A DNA stretch of 64,000 nt from Roseiarcus sp963829505 (GTDB taxonomy: Bacteria > Pseudomonadota > Alphaproteobacteria > Rhizobiales > Beijerinckiaceae), in contig CAWHIL010000001.1 in assembly GCA_963829505.1 (NCBI GenBank), positions 434,001 through 498,000 of the forward strand, written 5' to 3'. Shown here piece by piece: positions 35,348 through 45,249 of the stretch (positions are counted from its first letter, which is position 1; each line of letters starts with the position of its first letter). The notes under the pieces are model-generated. The model saw only the letters and a list, made by a program, of their open reading frames with translations, made no database searches and was not told the DNA's origin. Position numbers and translations under genes: made by a program.

Positions 35348-36580
35348 AGCACCGTCCGGCGCCCGCTCGGGCGGACGGGCCGTCTCCGATCCGGGCGTGA
35401 AATGAGGGTTTTCAATCGGTTGCGCCGGATTTTCCGGGCGCGCGCAACATCCGGGCAGGTTCAGTCTCCAGTCCACGCCCTCATCCTGAGGAGCCCGCGA
35501 CGCGGGCGTCTCGAAGGATGGTCCAGTTCCCGCGGCGGTCCTTCGAGACGCGTCGCCTTCGGCGACGCTCCTCAGGACGAGGCTCGAGGGGTCCGCTCGC
35601 GAGGCTTCTTCGCGAGCCGGAGGCGAGGCCGAGAGCCCGGGCGCGGATTCAGTGTTTTCAGCCGCTTGCCCCGGATTTTCCGGGCGCGTGCAACATCCGG
35701 GTAAGTCCAGCCTCCAGTCCACGCCCTCATCCTGAGGAGCCCGCGACGCGGGCGTCTCGAAGGATGGTCCAGTTCCCGCGGCGGTCCTTCGAGACGCGTC
35801 GCCTTCGGCGCCGCTCCTCAGGACGAGGCTCGAGGGGTCCGCTCGGGAGGCTTCTCCGCGAGCCGGAGGCGAGGCCGAAATCCCGGGCGCGGATTCAATC
35901 TTTTCAGGCTCTTCCGCCAGATTTTCCGGGCGCGCGCAACATCCGGGCAGGTCCAGCCTCCAGTCCACGCCCTCATCCTGAGGAGCCCGCGACGCGGGCG
36001 TCTCGAAGGATGGTCCAGTTCCCGCGGCGGTCCTTCGAGACGCGTCGCCTTCGGCGACGCTCCTCAGGACGAGGCTCGAGGGGTCCGCGCGGGCTGTCAT
36101 CGCCGCGGCGAAGGACGCACCGAAGCGGGCCGTGGGAACGGGGTCGAGGAACTCGAGCGCCGCATCGTCCGGGTCCTCCTCGTAACGGGGCCTTGGCAGG
36201 GCGCGGCCCGGAACGAAGCCGTGATAGCGGTCGAGTTCGCGCACGACCTTGACCACCCGGTCCACGGCGCGCAAAGCCGTCATGGGCTCGCCGCCCATGG
36301 CGCTGAAGGCGACGAGCAGCGCCTCGTTCAGCCGGCTCGTCTGGATCGCCAGGAATTCGCGCGGCGGCGCCGGCATGCGGCGCACCAGGATGTCCCGGAT
36401 GACGGCGCGCGTGCGCTTCTCGCCGATCCCGATCCGCGCGGCGATCTCCGAGACGGACACGCCGCGATTGAGGTAGTCGACGATCACCTGGTCGCGCTTG
36501 AATTGCGCCAGCCGCGCCGCGCGGGCGTCAGGCGGAGGGGCGGCGGCGGCGGGGGCGGCGGCTTCGGCAGTTTCGGGCAT
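34940..36580 (-). CDS. HTH DNA-binding-like protein with a repeat-generated C-terminal extension
   Basis: The first 150-odd residues look like a real protein. A Pro/Ala-rich start is followed by FKRDQVIVDYLNRGVSVSEI and AARIGIGEKRTRAVIRDIL, a clear helix-turn-helix, and then SRLNEALLVAFSAMGGEP and a conserved VVKVVRELDRYHGF segment. I know it only as a hypothetical family frequent in Hyphomicrobiales. From about residue 165 the frame enters three tandem 246-base repeats (82 codons, in frame), giving three near-identical 82-residue units with SFETPASRAPQDEG. It then runs on through the antisense strand of cdd to 34940. The original stop was probably lost to the repeats. How much of the tail is made is unknown. 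Confidence 0.6.
   Translation of the reverse strand: MPETAEAAAPAAAAPPPDARAARLAQFKRDQVIVDYLNRGVSVSEIAARIGIGEKRTRAVIRDILVRRMPAPPREFLAIQTSRLNEALLVAFSAMGGEPMTALRAVDRVVKVVRELDRYHGFVPGRALPRPRYEEDPDDAALEFLDPVPTARFGASFAAAMTARADPSSLVLRSVAEGDASRRTAAGTGPSFETPASRAPQDEGVDWRLDLPGCCARPENLAEEPEKIESAPGISASPPARGEASRADPSSLVLRSGAEGDASRRTAAGTGPSFETPASRAPQDEGVDWRLDLPGCCTRPENPGQAAENTESAPGLSASPPAREEASRADPSSLVLRSVAEGDASRRTAAGTGPSFETPASRAPQDEGVDWRLNLPGCCARPENPAQPIENPHFTPGSETARPPERAPDGASGLEVLRSERLGQELAEPEGRAHALRPRDVDDGRAVGEFADALAAAAAGRAERRAVADDADRSDPPAAGRGHGGDGARLGAPALGIGRVLDIAAGEDFAFGGHERRADAELRIGGVGVRLRGFRRGEECERVSVP
35391..36089. repeat. Three tandem 246-bp units built on the family 1 palindrome
   Basis: The sequence gattttccgggcgcg recurs at exact 246-base steps (35430, 35676 and 35922 as reference points), giving two full units and most of a third. 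Each unit carries CATCCTGAGGAGCCCGCGAC and CGTCTCGAAGGATGG mirrored by TCCTTCGAGACGCG and GCTCCTCAGGACGAGG. Units differ by only a few bases, so the array is young. 246 is divisible by three, which keeps the minus-strand frame open. Confidence 0.92.
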
Positions 36581-36616
36581 GGGCGGCGACCTTTGATTCT
36601 GATACTCAGAATATAG

Positions 36617-37043
36617 AGCGCGGACCTACCGATTGCAAGAATATTCGCGTGGGCGCTTATCGCGTTGAGTGTCGGCGGTTGCCTGATCCGTGCTCGGCGT
36701 CAAGCCCGAGCCCGCTGACGTGGGTCGCTCCGCGAGGCTTGACCCCTCCGCGCGGATCAGGCCCTTGGGCTTCCATGGACTTCGACGGACGAAACCGGCG
36801 CCTCAAGAGCGCCGGTCTTCGGCGTCGAAGCCCATGGGAGATACAAGCCCCGTCGGATCGGCGATGTCACCCGAAGGGCCGAAGCAAAGCGAAGGAGCGC
36901 CGGAACGGCGCTTGACCTCGGCGAGCCGATGGGGCCGGCCCCGCCTCTGGCGATCAGCGGTCGAGACCAACAGCCAACGCAATAAGCGCCATCGCCTGGG
37001 GGCGGCCGGGGATGCGCAAGGATCGGAGCCAGGGTTCTCGCGG
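36617..37043. other. Non-coding region with an extended hairpin
   Basis: About 425 bases between the HTH gene and the HigBA-like gene. Short open frames here have no protein-like features. The only structure I see is the long imperfect hairpin at 36773-36837 (listed separately). This could be a further dispersed repeat, an RNA, or the edge of the inserted low-GC region. Confidence 0.45.
36773..36837. repeat. Extended inverted repeat, possible structured RNA or miniature element
   Basis: Outer arms CCATGGACTTCGACG (36773-36787) and CGTCGAAGCCCATGG (36823-36837) pair with one mismatch. An inner perfect 8-bp stem, ACCGGCGC (36794-36801) and GCGCCGGT (36809-36816), closes a 7-base loop CTCAAGA. 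The whole folds into a roughly 65-base rod. There is no T tract on either side. Confidence 0.5.
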
Positions 37044-37541
37044 TTACGCAGCTCTCGGGCGGAGTGTGGGGATGCCGCTCACATCCTCTTCGCGCTCCGC
37101 ATGCCAGGTATCGTAAGCCGCCTGCATGCGGACCCAGACCCCGGCGCCGTCGCCAAACAACTTGCCGAGCCGAACGGCAACGGCCGGAGAGACCGGCTTG
37201 CGCTCGCGCAGGACGTCGTAAAGGCGCCGTCTCGAAATGCCGAGGAGCTGCGCGATCTCGGCTTTGGTCTTGCCGGTCGCCGGGATCACGTCCTCTCTCA
37301 GCAAAGCGCCGGGATGGGTCGGGCAGCGATCTCGATCGCGCTTTGCGTCATGGATCATGATTGTCGTTCCTCGGTGATATTTTTCGAAGTCGACCCGGCA
37401 GGCGTCGCCGTCCTCGAATTCAAACGAGAGGCGCCACGGCCCATTCACATGGATCGAATAGCGCGTGGGCTTGAAACCTCTCAAGGCATGAAAATCGAAG
37501 CTCGGGATGTTCACTTCCCGCGGCGTCGCCGCGATGTCCAC
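37044..37541 (-). pseudogene. HigB toxin remnant fused in frame to HigA antitoxin
   Basis: Residues 1-58 match the C-terminal two thirds of a HigB/RelE-type toxin (VNIPSFDFHALRGFKPTRYS, then NGPWRLSFEFEDGDACRVDF). Residues 60-165 are a complete HigA antitoxin with an XRE helix-turn-helix (THPGALLRED; KTKAEIAQLLGISRRRLYDV; WVRMQAAYDTW). In higBA operons HigB ends just after the YH motif with a stop and HigA starts a few bases on. Here the frame reads through KYHRGTTIMIHDA, and the Arg codon is CGA, one transition from TGA. The toxin's N-terminal 35-40 residues are missing (in-frame stop TAA at 37589-37587; apparent start GTG 37541). Toxin activity is unlikely. HigA could still be made from the internal ATG (MIHDA) as a DNA-binding protein. 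Confidence 0.75.
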
Positions 37542-37589
37542 GCGATCCAGAGGACGAAGGATGCGGGATCGCCCGCAAGCATCTGATTA

Positions 37590-37753
37590 ACTTACGCTTG
37601 GCGTCATGTTGGCTCGCGAAGACCGCACTTCACGCTCCTCGCGTGGGCGTCGCATTTACCGTTGAAAAACTTCGGGTTCACGACGACAAATCACGCGACG
37701 CGAGGTAGTATCCGACCTCGGGGACCATCTTAGCCATTTCGAGCCCAAGCTTC
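37590..37753. other. Short intergenic region before the restriction-methyltransferase gene
   Basis: About 165 bases. GC drops sharply relative to the left side. Presumably it holds the promoter of the large gene; I see no clear element. The ATG at 37754 lacks an obvious Shine-Dalgarno sequence. Confidence 0.4.
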
Positions 37754-40700
37754 ATGCTGAACCTTAGCGAGGCAATATCGGACTACGTCGAGCAGACGCG
37801 GAAGCTAGACACTCACGCATCATCAACTGAGACTAGTTTCTATCCGGATATCAAGATGCTCCTAAGCGCGGTGTTAAAAAGCGAGCGCCTGCCTTTTGAC
37901 GTGGTGACGGGCACATCAGAGAGCGGCGATATGCCCGATTTCGTACTTGGCGATTCGTCTCTGTTTGTAGGTGTCTACGGGGAGGTTAAACGCGCAGGGA
38001 CAACGCTTAGCGATCTCGCCGTCTCGACCGAGCAGAACGATCAAATCGGACGCTACCTTTCGCAGACAGGCGTTGTTCTCCTGTGCAACGTACGCGCTAT
38101 CGGGCTCCTGACCTGCGATCCAGCGTTCCAGCGAAAGTCGGGTGAACCAGTGCCTCCGACCAAGCGGGTATTGGAGGAGCCGATCGTCGATTTGTGGTCT
38201 GCAGTTAGCGGCAAGCAGAAGGTTGATCCGTCTGTCGTCGCCGACCTTGTCGCCATCATCACAAGAGCCGTCACCGATCTTGCGCGCATCGGCCTACCTG
38301 CAGATCTCGCAAAAATCCTCGCTCGCCAAGCGCGTGATGCCAAGGCTGCGATGCCGGACGATTTGGCACCGATCAAACCGCTGCTGGACGACTATCGGCA
38401 AGCACTCGGGCTCGCGTTTGACGTCGATGATGAAAAGGGCGCGCGCTTCTTCCGATCATCGCTGGTTCAGTCCATCTTTTACGCCCTCTTTGCGGCATGG
38501 ATTCTCTGGGACAAGGAAGCCGCGCCCGACCAGCCGTTCGAAGTTAAGGACGCGCATCAGTACTTGTCGATTCCCTTCCTCGACGCGCTCTTGCACGACA
38601 TCCGCCACCCGACGCGACTGAAGCACCTTGGTCTCGAAAAGCATCTGACGAGGGCGATCGAGACGCTCAATCGGATCGACCGGCAGTTGTTCGGATCGCG
38701 TATGACATTCCCGACCATCGACGGTCCTTCCACCATCGCGGCAATCACATATTTCTACGAGCCGTTCCTCGAAGCGTTTGACCCTCAGCTTCGTGAGGAC
38801 CTCGGCGTCTGGTACACGCCCCCCGAGATCGTGCGGTATCAAGTCCAGCGCGTTCACTATCTCTTGAAAACGGAGCTCGGCCGCGAACGTGGGCTCGCTG
38901 ATCCCGACGTGGTCGTGCTCGATCCGTGCTGCGGGACCGGAGCGTATCTGCTTGAGGTTGCTCGCTGCATCGCGTCGGAGCTTAGACTGAAGGGCGACGA
39001 AAGCAGCGTCGGCCTGGAACTGGCCCGCGCCTTCCACGAACGAGTGATTGGTTTTGAAATCCTCACGGCGCCTTTCGCAATCGCGCAGCTTCAGCTTTAT
39101 CTGCTCCTAGATGACCTTGGATCACGCCCCGATTCCGCACACCGCTTGGCGATCTTTCTGACCAACGCACTCAGCGGCTGGCATGATGCCGGCAACATCA
39201 AGTTGAACTTCCCGGAGATGCGTGAGGAGTTCGACGCCTCGCAGAGGATCAAGCAAAAGGCCAAGGTCATTGTCGTCCTCGGCAACCCTCCTTACGATCG
39301 TTTCGCTGGAGCCGCACAAGCCGAGGAAGCAGAACTAGTCGCCCACTATAAGGGTATCAAACTGGTCGACGAGAAGGACAAAGAGGGCAACTTAAAGTAC
39401 GACGAATTTGGACATCCGAAGAGGAAGCAGCACGGCGATAGTGAACTTTACAAGGAATTCGGCATTCGTAAGCAGCTTCTTGACGACCTCTATATTCGAT
39501 TCATTAGGATGGCCGAAGAGCGTATCGGAGAGAGCGCCGAGTACGGCGTTGTTTCATACATCTCAAATTCATCGTACCTTACTGGTCGGTCACACCCCAT
39601 TATGCGCCACTCGCTCCTCTCCAGCTTCAGCGCCGGTTGGATCGATAACTTGAACGGCGATAAGTACCGGACAGGTAAGATTGTTCCGCAGGGACTGCCC
39701 GGGGCCGGGACTCGCGATGATAGCGCCTTCACGACAGATATGGATCCTCGCGGGATTCAGCCGGGCACCGCGATCGTGACATGGGTGAAGCATAAAGTCG
39801 GAGCGAAGCCCGTCCGCGCGGCCAAAGTGCGCTATCGCGACTTCTGGGGGGCAGCCCAGCTCAAGCGGCAAGGTCTGATCGCAAGCCTACCAAGCGGTGA
39901 CCCTCCGCACGGCAGTACGATTCCCGCATACGAGGAGCTGCAGCCATCGCAAGAAAACCGCTGGCGTCTTAGTCCGTACGTCACTGAGGCTGGCTACGAG
40001 GCATGGCCTGGGGTTGAGGAGGTTTTTCCCACAGCGTTTCAGGGAGTAAACCACAACCGCGGAATCGATGGATCGGTAATTGACACGAACAAGGGTGCCC
40101 TTACTCGCAGAATGAAGGATTACATCAATTCCGACACCTTCGAGTCGGCGTCGACGAAATATCCGCTTCTTGCTCCGCCACCAGACCCGAACGGCAAACA
40201 AGCTATCGCTGGCTACAACCCCAAAGACGTCTGGACTGATCTGCGCGAGGCGGAGTTCGATGATAATAAGATTGTAGATTTCTTGACGTTTCCTTTCGAT
40301 CAGCGATTTATCTATTACGAAACGGGCACGAAGTTACTCAATATAGCAAGGCCGGAATACGAGATAAACTTGAAAAGCAACGAATTCATTTTGACCGTTC
40401 CTGAACCTCGAAAGCAATCAGAGACGCGCCCGATTTATACCACTTGTCTTGCCAACCTTCATGTTCACGAGCGGGGTTCGGTAGTCTTCCCGCGTGAAAC
40501 GCGAGGCGATGATCTACTCAGCGATCACGACGCGAATATTCCGGAGCCCACATGGCGGGTGCTCAGCGAACACTTCGGTTTGCAAGGGGACAGGCGCGAC
40601 TACGAGGCGAGGGCTTTTGTAGGAAAGCTGTTCCGAGTTCGCCTTCGCGCTGTTGCACGCCCCCAGCTATCAGGCAGAGCACAAGAGCGCGCTATCGGCA

Positions 40701-41385
40701 GATTGGGCGCACCTTCCGATTCCGAAAGATCCTGTGCTGTTTGAGCGCCTGGTGGCAGCCGGAGAACAGATTACGCGCTTGTTGGACGCGGGGCGTGACG
40801 CGGACGAAGTCGTAGAGACTGTGATAGGCGCCGATCGAGCGCGCGCCCTCGGCCCTCTCAAGCGAGTCGACGGAGATCAGGTCCGTCCAAATGACCTTCA
40901 AGGTGACGATCACGTATTGGGGTGGTGGGAAAGGTCGCTGGAAAGCGCGGCCGTTTAGAGCTGAAGAGCTTCCCGCAACCGATTACAGCGAGGCGTGGGG
41001 TGAGGGAACGGGCGATCTGTTCATCAACGACAATGCCCACTTCGCTAACGTCCCGGAATTTGTTTGGACCTACCAGCTCGGCGGCTATCCTGTTCTAAAG
41101 AAGTGGCTCGCATACCGCCAAGCCGACCGTCGCGGGGGAAAGACGCTGACCGACGAGGAGCGGCGTCGACTTCGGCAGATAATACAGCGCGTGGCAGCGC
41201 TCTTGGCGCTAGCTCCCCAACTCAACGCACTTTATCAGGAGGCCTCTGCAAACTGCTTCACGAGCGTCGAACTAGGAATTTCGCCTGACGCCGCTCGCGA
41301 ACGCCGGGACGCAAAGAAGAAAAAGACTGGCCTTGCAAAAGCCGCAGCGAGGACGAAGGCAAAGGCGGTCAAGAAAACCGGTTAG
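37754..41385 (+). pseudogene. Type IIG/ISP-like restriction-modification enzyme with two frameshifts
   Basis: A fused endonuclease-adenine methyltransferase-specificity protein. Near the N-terminus, PDFVLGDSSLFVGVYGEVKR fits a PD-(D/E)xK nuclease (Asp62, Glu77-x-Lys79). The N6-adenine methylase has SAM motif I VLDPCCGTGAYLLEV (from residue 390) and catalytic VVLGNPPYDRF (residue 511). The C-terminal part is the specificity region of the ISP type; no helicase domain is present. The first frame ends at 40744. The protein continues as EFAFALLHAPSYQAEHKS in a second frame after an extra C near 40634, then as VTITYWGGGKGRWKARPF in a third after an extra G near 40902, to 41385. Two single-base corrections give about 1209 residues. 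The gene's low GC suggests horizontal acquisition. Confidence 0.8.
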
Positions 41386-41407
41386 AGAGCGTCTTGACGC
41401 GCCGCCC

Positions 41408-42193
<786 letters not shown>

Positions 42194-42549
42194 TGAGGCG
42201 GTCCTCCGAAAAATCACGGCCCGAACAGGGTCCGGCCGGACGCGTTTTGCCTCAAACCGCCATATTGCATTGCAATGTATCTGGCCAGACGACGAAGCGT
42301 CGCGGATGATAACGCCCAAGGTGGGCCGATCCAAACACGCCCTCGTCCTGAGGAGCCTGCGAAGCAGGCGTCTCGAAGGACGTTAGGCCCACGAAAACGT
42401 CCTTCGAGACGCGTCGCCTTGCGGCGCCGCTCCTCGAGGCACGAGGTCTGTGAACTGGGCCGCCTCGGGAGTTACCGCGGATGACAAATTTGCCGCTCCC
42501 GCTTAAGAAGCGAGGCGTTGAGCCGCCCGCGAGAACCCAAGGACCGCCG
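42194..42549. other. Divergent region between bdhA and ispG
   Basis: About 355 bases. The left half is relatively AT-rich around 42255-42300 (catattgcattgcaatgtat) and probably contains the bdhA promoter; ATTGCAAT there is a small palindrome. The right half holds a family 1 repeat at 42339-42450. Confidence 0.5.
42339..42450. repeat. Dispersed palindromic repeat, family 1, upstream of ispG
   Basis: CTCGTCCTGAGGAGCCTGCG and CGTCTCGAAGGACG are mirrored by CGTCCTTCGAGACGCGTCGC and GCTCCTCGAGGCACGAGG. The inner hairpins GCCTGCGAAGCAGGC and the CGTCCTTCGAGACG arm are well preserved. It is a single unit. Confidence 0.82.
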
Positions 42550-43824
42550 ATGAAGGTTTCCCCGGTCGAGCCGCCGTTTGGGCCGAGTTTGCGTCACAAG
42601 ACCGTGCCCGTCGCGATCGGCGAAGGCCCCGGCGCGGTGACGGTCGGGGGCGGCGCGCCGATCGCCGTCCAGTCGATGACCAACACCGACACCGCCGACG
42701 TCGAGGCGACGGCGCGGCAGGTCGCGGCGCTGGCGCGCGCAGGCTCGGAGATGGTGCGCATCACCGTCGACCGGGATGAAGCCGCCGCCGCCGTGCCAAA
42801 AATCCGCGACCGACTCATGGCGATGGGCGTCGCGGTGCCGCTCGTCGGCGACTTTCACTATATCGGCCACAAGCTGCTCGCCGACCATCCGGCCTGCGCC
42901 GAGGCGCTCGACAAATACCGCATCAATCCGGGCAATGTCGGCTTCAAGGCCAAGCGCGACCTGCAATTCGGCAAGATCGTCGAAATCGCGATCGCCAACG
43001 GCAAGGCGGTGCGCATCGGGGCCAATTGGGGATCGCTCGATCAGGACCTGCTGACCGGCCTCATGGACGAGAACGCATCCGCCGCGAAGCCGCTCGACGC
43101 GCGCGCAGTGACGCGCGAGGCGCTCGTCCGCTCGGCGCTCCTCTCGGCCGAGCGCGCCGAGGCGATCGGCCTTCAGCGCTCGCGCATCGTCCTCTCGGCC
43201 AAGGTGTCGGCGGTGCAGGACCTGATCACCGTCTATCGGATGCTCGCCGAACGCTCCGACTACGCCCTGCACCTGGGTCTCACGGAAGCCGGCATGGGAT
43301 CGAAGGGGATCGTCGCGTCGTCCGCCGCGCTCGCCGTGCTGCTGCAGGAGGGGATCGGCGACACGATCCGCATTTCGCTGACGCCCGAGCCCGGCGGCGA
43401 CCGCAGCCTCGAGGTGAAAGTCGCCCGCGAGCTTCTGCAGACCATGGGGTTCCGCATCTTCGTTCCCCAGGTCGCCGCCTGCCCCGGCTGCGGGCGGACG
43501 ACCTCGACCGTCTTCCAGGAGCTGGCGCGCGATATCGAAGCCCATCTCGCGGCCTCGATGGCGGAATGGCGGGTCCGCTATCCAGGCGTCGAACGGCTGA
43601 ACGTCGCCGTCATGGGCTGCATCGTCAACGGTCCGGGCGAGAGCAAGCACGCCGATATCGGCATCTCGCTGCCGGGCACGGGCGAAACGCCGGCGGCGCC
43701 GGTGTTCGTCGACGGCGTCAAGACGGTGACGCTGAGAGGGGCGCATATCGCCGAGGAGTTCCAGGCGCTGGTCGAGGCTTACGTCGCCAGGCGCTTCGCC
43801 GCCGTCGGGCGCGCGGCGGAATAG
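42550..43824 (+). CDS. ispG: 4-hydroxy-3-methylbut-2-enyl-diphosphate synthase (flavodoxin/ferredoxin-dependent)
   Basis: A 424-residue [4Fe-4S] enzyme of the MEP isoprenoid pathway. The N-terminal TIM barrel begins IAVQSMTNTDTADVEAT and has LVGDFHYIGH. The cluster cysteines are in ACPGCGRTTSTVFQ and MGCIVNGPGE. ATG 42550 (MKVSPVEPP) has an aaggac site and gives normal length; the open frame from 42481 adds 23 residues unlikely to be used. It stands 12 bases before the paiB-like gene, which may be co-transcribed. Confidence 0.95.
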   Translation: MKVSPVEPPFGPSLRHKTVPVAIGEGPGAVTVGGGAPIAVQSMTNTDTADVEATARQVAALARAGSEMVRITVDRDEAAAAVPKIRDRLMAMGVAVPLVGDFHYIGHKLLADHPACAEALDKYRINPGNVGFKAKRDLQFGKIVEIAIANGKAVRIGANWGSLDQDLLTGLMDENASAAKPLDARAVTREALVRSALLSAERAEAIGLQRSRIVLSAKVSAVQDLITVYRMLAERSDYALHLGLTEAGMGSKGIVASSAALAVLLQEGIGDTIRISLTPEPGGDRSLEVKVARELLQTMGFRIFVPQVAACPGCGRTTSTVFQELARDIEAHLAASMAEWRVRYPGVERLNVAVMGCIVNGPGESKHADIGISLPGTGETPAAPVFVDGVKTVTLRGAHIAEEFQALVEAYVARRFAAVGRAAE

Positions 43825-43835
43825 GCGGCGCCCCC

Positions 43836-44474
43836 ATGTACGAGCCGCCCCTTCATCGCGAGGCCGATCTGGCGAAGCAGCTTGCCCTCATCCGGGCGCG
43901 GCCGCTCGGGCTTCTGATCAGCCACGGGTCGGACGGCCTGATGGCCAATTCCGCGCCGTTCCTCATCGACCCGGCCGCCTCGAAGCTCGGCACGCTTCAG
44001 TGCCACATCGCCCGCGCCAATCCGCAATGGCGCGCGCTTCAGGAGAGCGCCGACGCGCTCGTCGTCTTTCAGGGCGCTGACCATTACATTTCGCCCTCCT
44101 GGTATGCGACCAAAGCGGAGACCCACAAGGTCGTGCCGACCTGGAACTACGTCATGGTGCAGGCGCGCGGGCGGGCGCGGGTGATCGAGGACGCCGACTG
44201 GCTGCAGCGTCAGATCGAGGCGCTGACGGCGGCCCGTGAGCAGGCGCGCCAGAGCCCGTGGGCGGTGACCGACGCGCCCGCCGATTTCATCGCCATGCAG
44301 CGCAAGGCCATCGTCGGGATCGAGATCGAGATCGTCGATCTGCGCGGCAAGTGGAAGACAAGCCAGAACCGCAGCGCCGCCGATCGCGCCGGAGTTGTCG
44401 CCGGCCTCGAGGCGCTCGGCGACGAGGAGGCGCTCGCAATGGCCGCGATCGTGCGCGAGGCCGACCCGGGCTGA
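43836..44474 (+). CDS. PaiB-like FMN-binding protein
   Basis: A 212-residue protein of the PaiB/split-barrel flavin reductase-like family. MYEPPLHREADLAKQLALIR at the start, GLMANSAPFLID, HYISPSWYATKAETHKVVPT and WNYVMVQARGRARVI are family hallmarks. In Bacillus, PaiB acts with PaiA in repressing sporulation and protease genes; related proteins bind FMN and may be oxidoreductases. Role here is unknown. ATG 43836 lies 11 bases after the ispG stop. Confidence 0.85.
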   Translation: MYEPPLHREADLAKQLALIRARPLGLLISHGSDGLMANSAPFLIDPAASKLGTLQCHIARANPQWRALQESADALVVFQGADHYISPSWYATKAETHKVVPTWNYVMVQARGRARVIEDADWLQRQIEALTAAREQARQSPWAVTDAPADFIAMQRKAIVGIEIEIVDLRGKWKTSQNRSAADRAGVVAGLEALGDEEALAMAAIVREADPG

Positions 44475-44516
44475 CCCGCGCGGCAAGCCTTGAGTTTCAT
44501 CAAAGGAGACGACAGA

Positions 44517-44957
44517 ATGACGGACGCCATCAAGCCGCTCTATACCGCTCACGCCACCGCGACCGGGGGCCGCAACGGCCACACCAGTTCGGACGACGGC
44601 ATCATCGCCGCGAACCTCTCCGTGCCGAAGGAAATGGGCGGACCGGGAAAGCCGGGGACGGCGACGCCCGAGCATCTGTTCGGCGCCGGCTACGCCGCCT
44701 GCTTCGGCGGCGCGCTCGATTTCGTCGCCAAGCAGCACAAGAAGGACGCGTCGAAGGCGACGGTCAAATGCGCGGTCTCGATCGGCCCGCGCGAGAAGGG
44801 CGGCTTCGGCCTCGCGGTCGTCCTCGACGTCACCGACCCGAGCCTGCCGCAGGGCGAGCTTCAGGCGCTGGCCGAGGAAGCGCACGAGAAGATCTGCCCC
44901 TATAGCCACGCAACGCGCGGCAACGTGGACGTGAAGATCACGACGCACGGCGCCTGA
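44517..44957 (+). CDS. ohr: Organic hydroperoxide resistance protein (OsmC/Ohr family)
   Basis: A 146-residue thiol peroxidase that reduces organic hydroperoxides using lipoyl proteins. The two redox cysteines are in GYAACFGGAL and KICPYSHATRGN, and the arginine-loop region MGGPGKPGTATPE is conserved; two Cys at these positions mark Ohr rather than YhfA-like OsmC proteins. ATG 44517 has an aaaggag site. No OhrR-type MarR regulator is adjacent; the MarR gene at 48944 is several kilobases away. Confidence 0.9.
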   Translation: MTDAIKPLYTAHATATGGRNGHTSSDDGIIAANLSVPKEMGGPGKPGTATPEHLFGAGYAACFGGALDFVAKQHKKDASKATVKCAVSIGPREKGGFGLAVVLDVTDPSLPQGELQALAEEAHEKICPYSHATRGNVDVKITTHGA

Positions 44958-44977
44958 ACCGCGACACGGGGAAAGCA

Positions 44978-45017
44978 GGGGCGGCGCGTTCCCGTGGGAC
45001 ACGGGCGCCGCCGCCCC
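44978..45017 (+). terminator. Hairpin after ohr
   Basis: GGGGCGGCG (44978-44986) pairs with CGCCGCCCC (45009-45017), and the inner CCCGTG (44991-44996) pairs with CACGGG (45000-45005). This is a very stable hairpin 20 bases after the ohr stop. No T tract follows, so it may be a pause or Rho-assisted terminator. Confidence 0.45.
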
Positions 45018-45249
45018 TCCCGGTTGAGCGCGAGGGCGCCGCAGCGGATCGGTCCGGCCCGGGTCCTCACCCGTCGCTGGCGGCCGCAGCGTGCCGAGTC
45101 TTCGGCCGGAAATCAGACAATCGCTGTATACTTTGAGGCGTCTCTATTAACTCACGCCCCGCATCCTGCCTCCCTTGCATCGGGTCGCTCGCGCGGCCGC
45201 AGGTGAAAAAGCGCCGGGCCGGTCCGCGGCGTTTCGAGAAAGCATTGGC
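45018..45249. other. Intergenic region before the type I secretion genes
   Basis: About 230 bases. The segment 45115-45150 is AT-rich and contains TATACT (45127-45132), a possible -10 hexamer, but I find no convincing -35 at the right spacing. No gene seen. Confidence 0.35.

Noticed and set aside
35391..36089. CRISPR-like array
   Set aside because: The period is 246 bases with near-identical whole units and no short repeat/variable spacer pattern; these are tandem copies of a palindromic repeat.
36649..36915. Small open frames in the gap before the HigBA-like gene
   Set aside because: They have no ribosome binding site, their composition mirrors the hairpin sequence, and no protein family is recognisable.
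37754..41385. BREX PglX or a type ISP enzyme with helicase
   Set aside because: No BREX companion genes (pglZ, brxC and so on) are present, and no helicase motifs are visible between the nuclease and methylase parts, so a IIG/ISP-like single protein is the better call.
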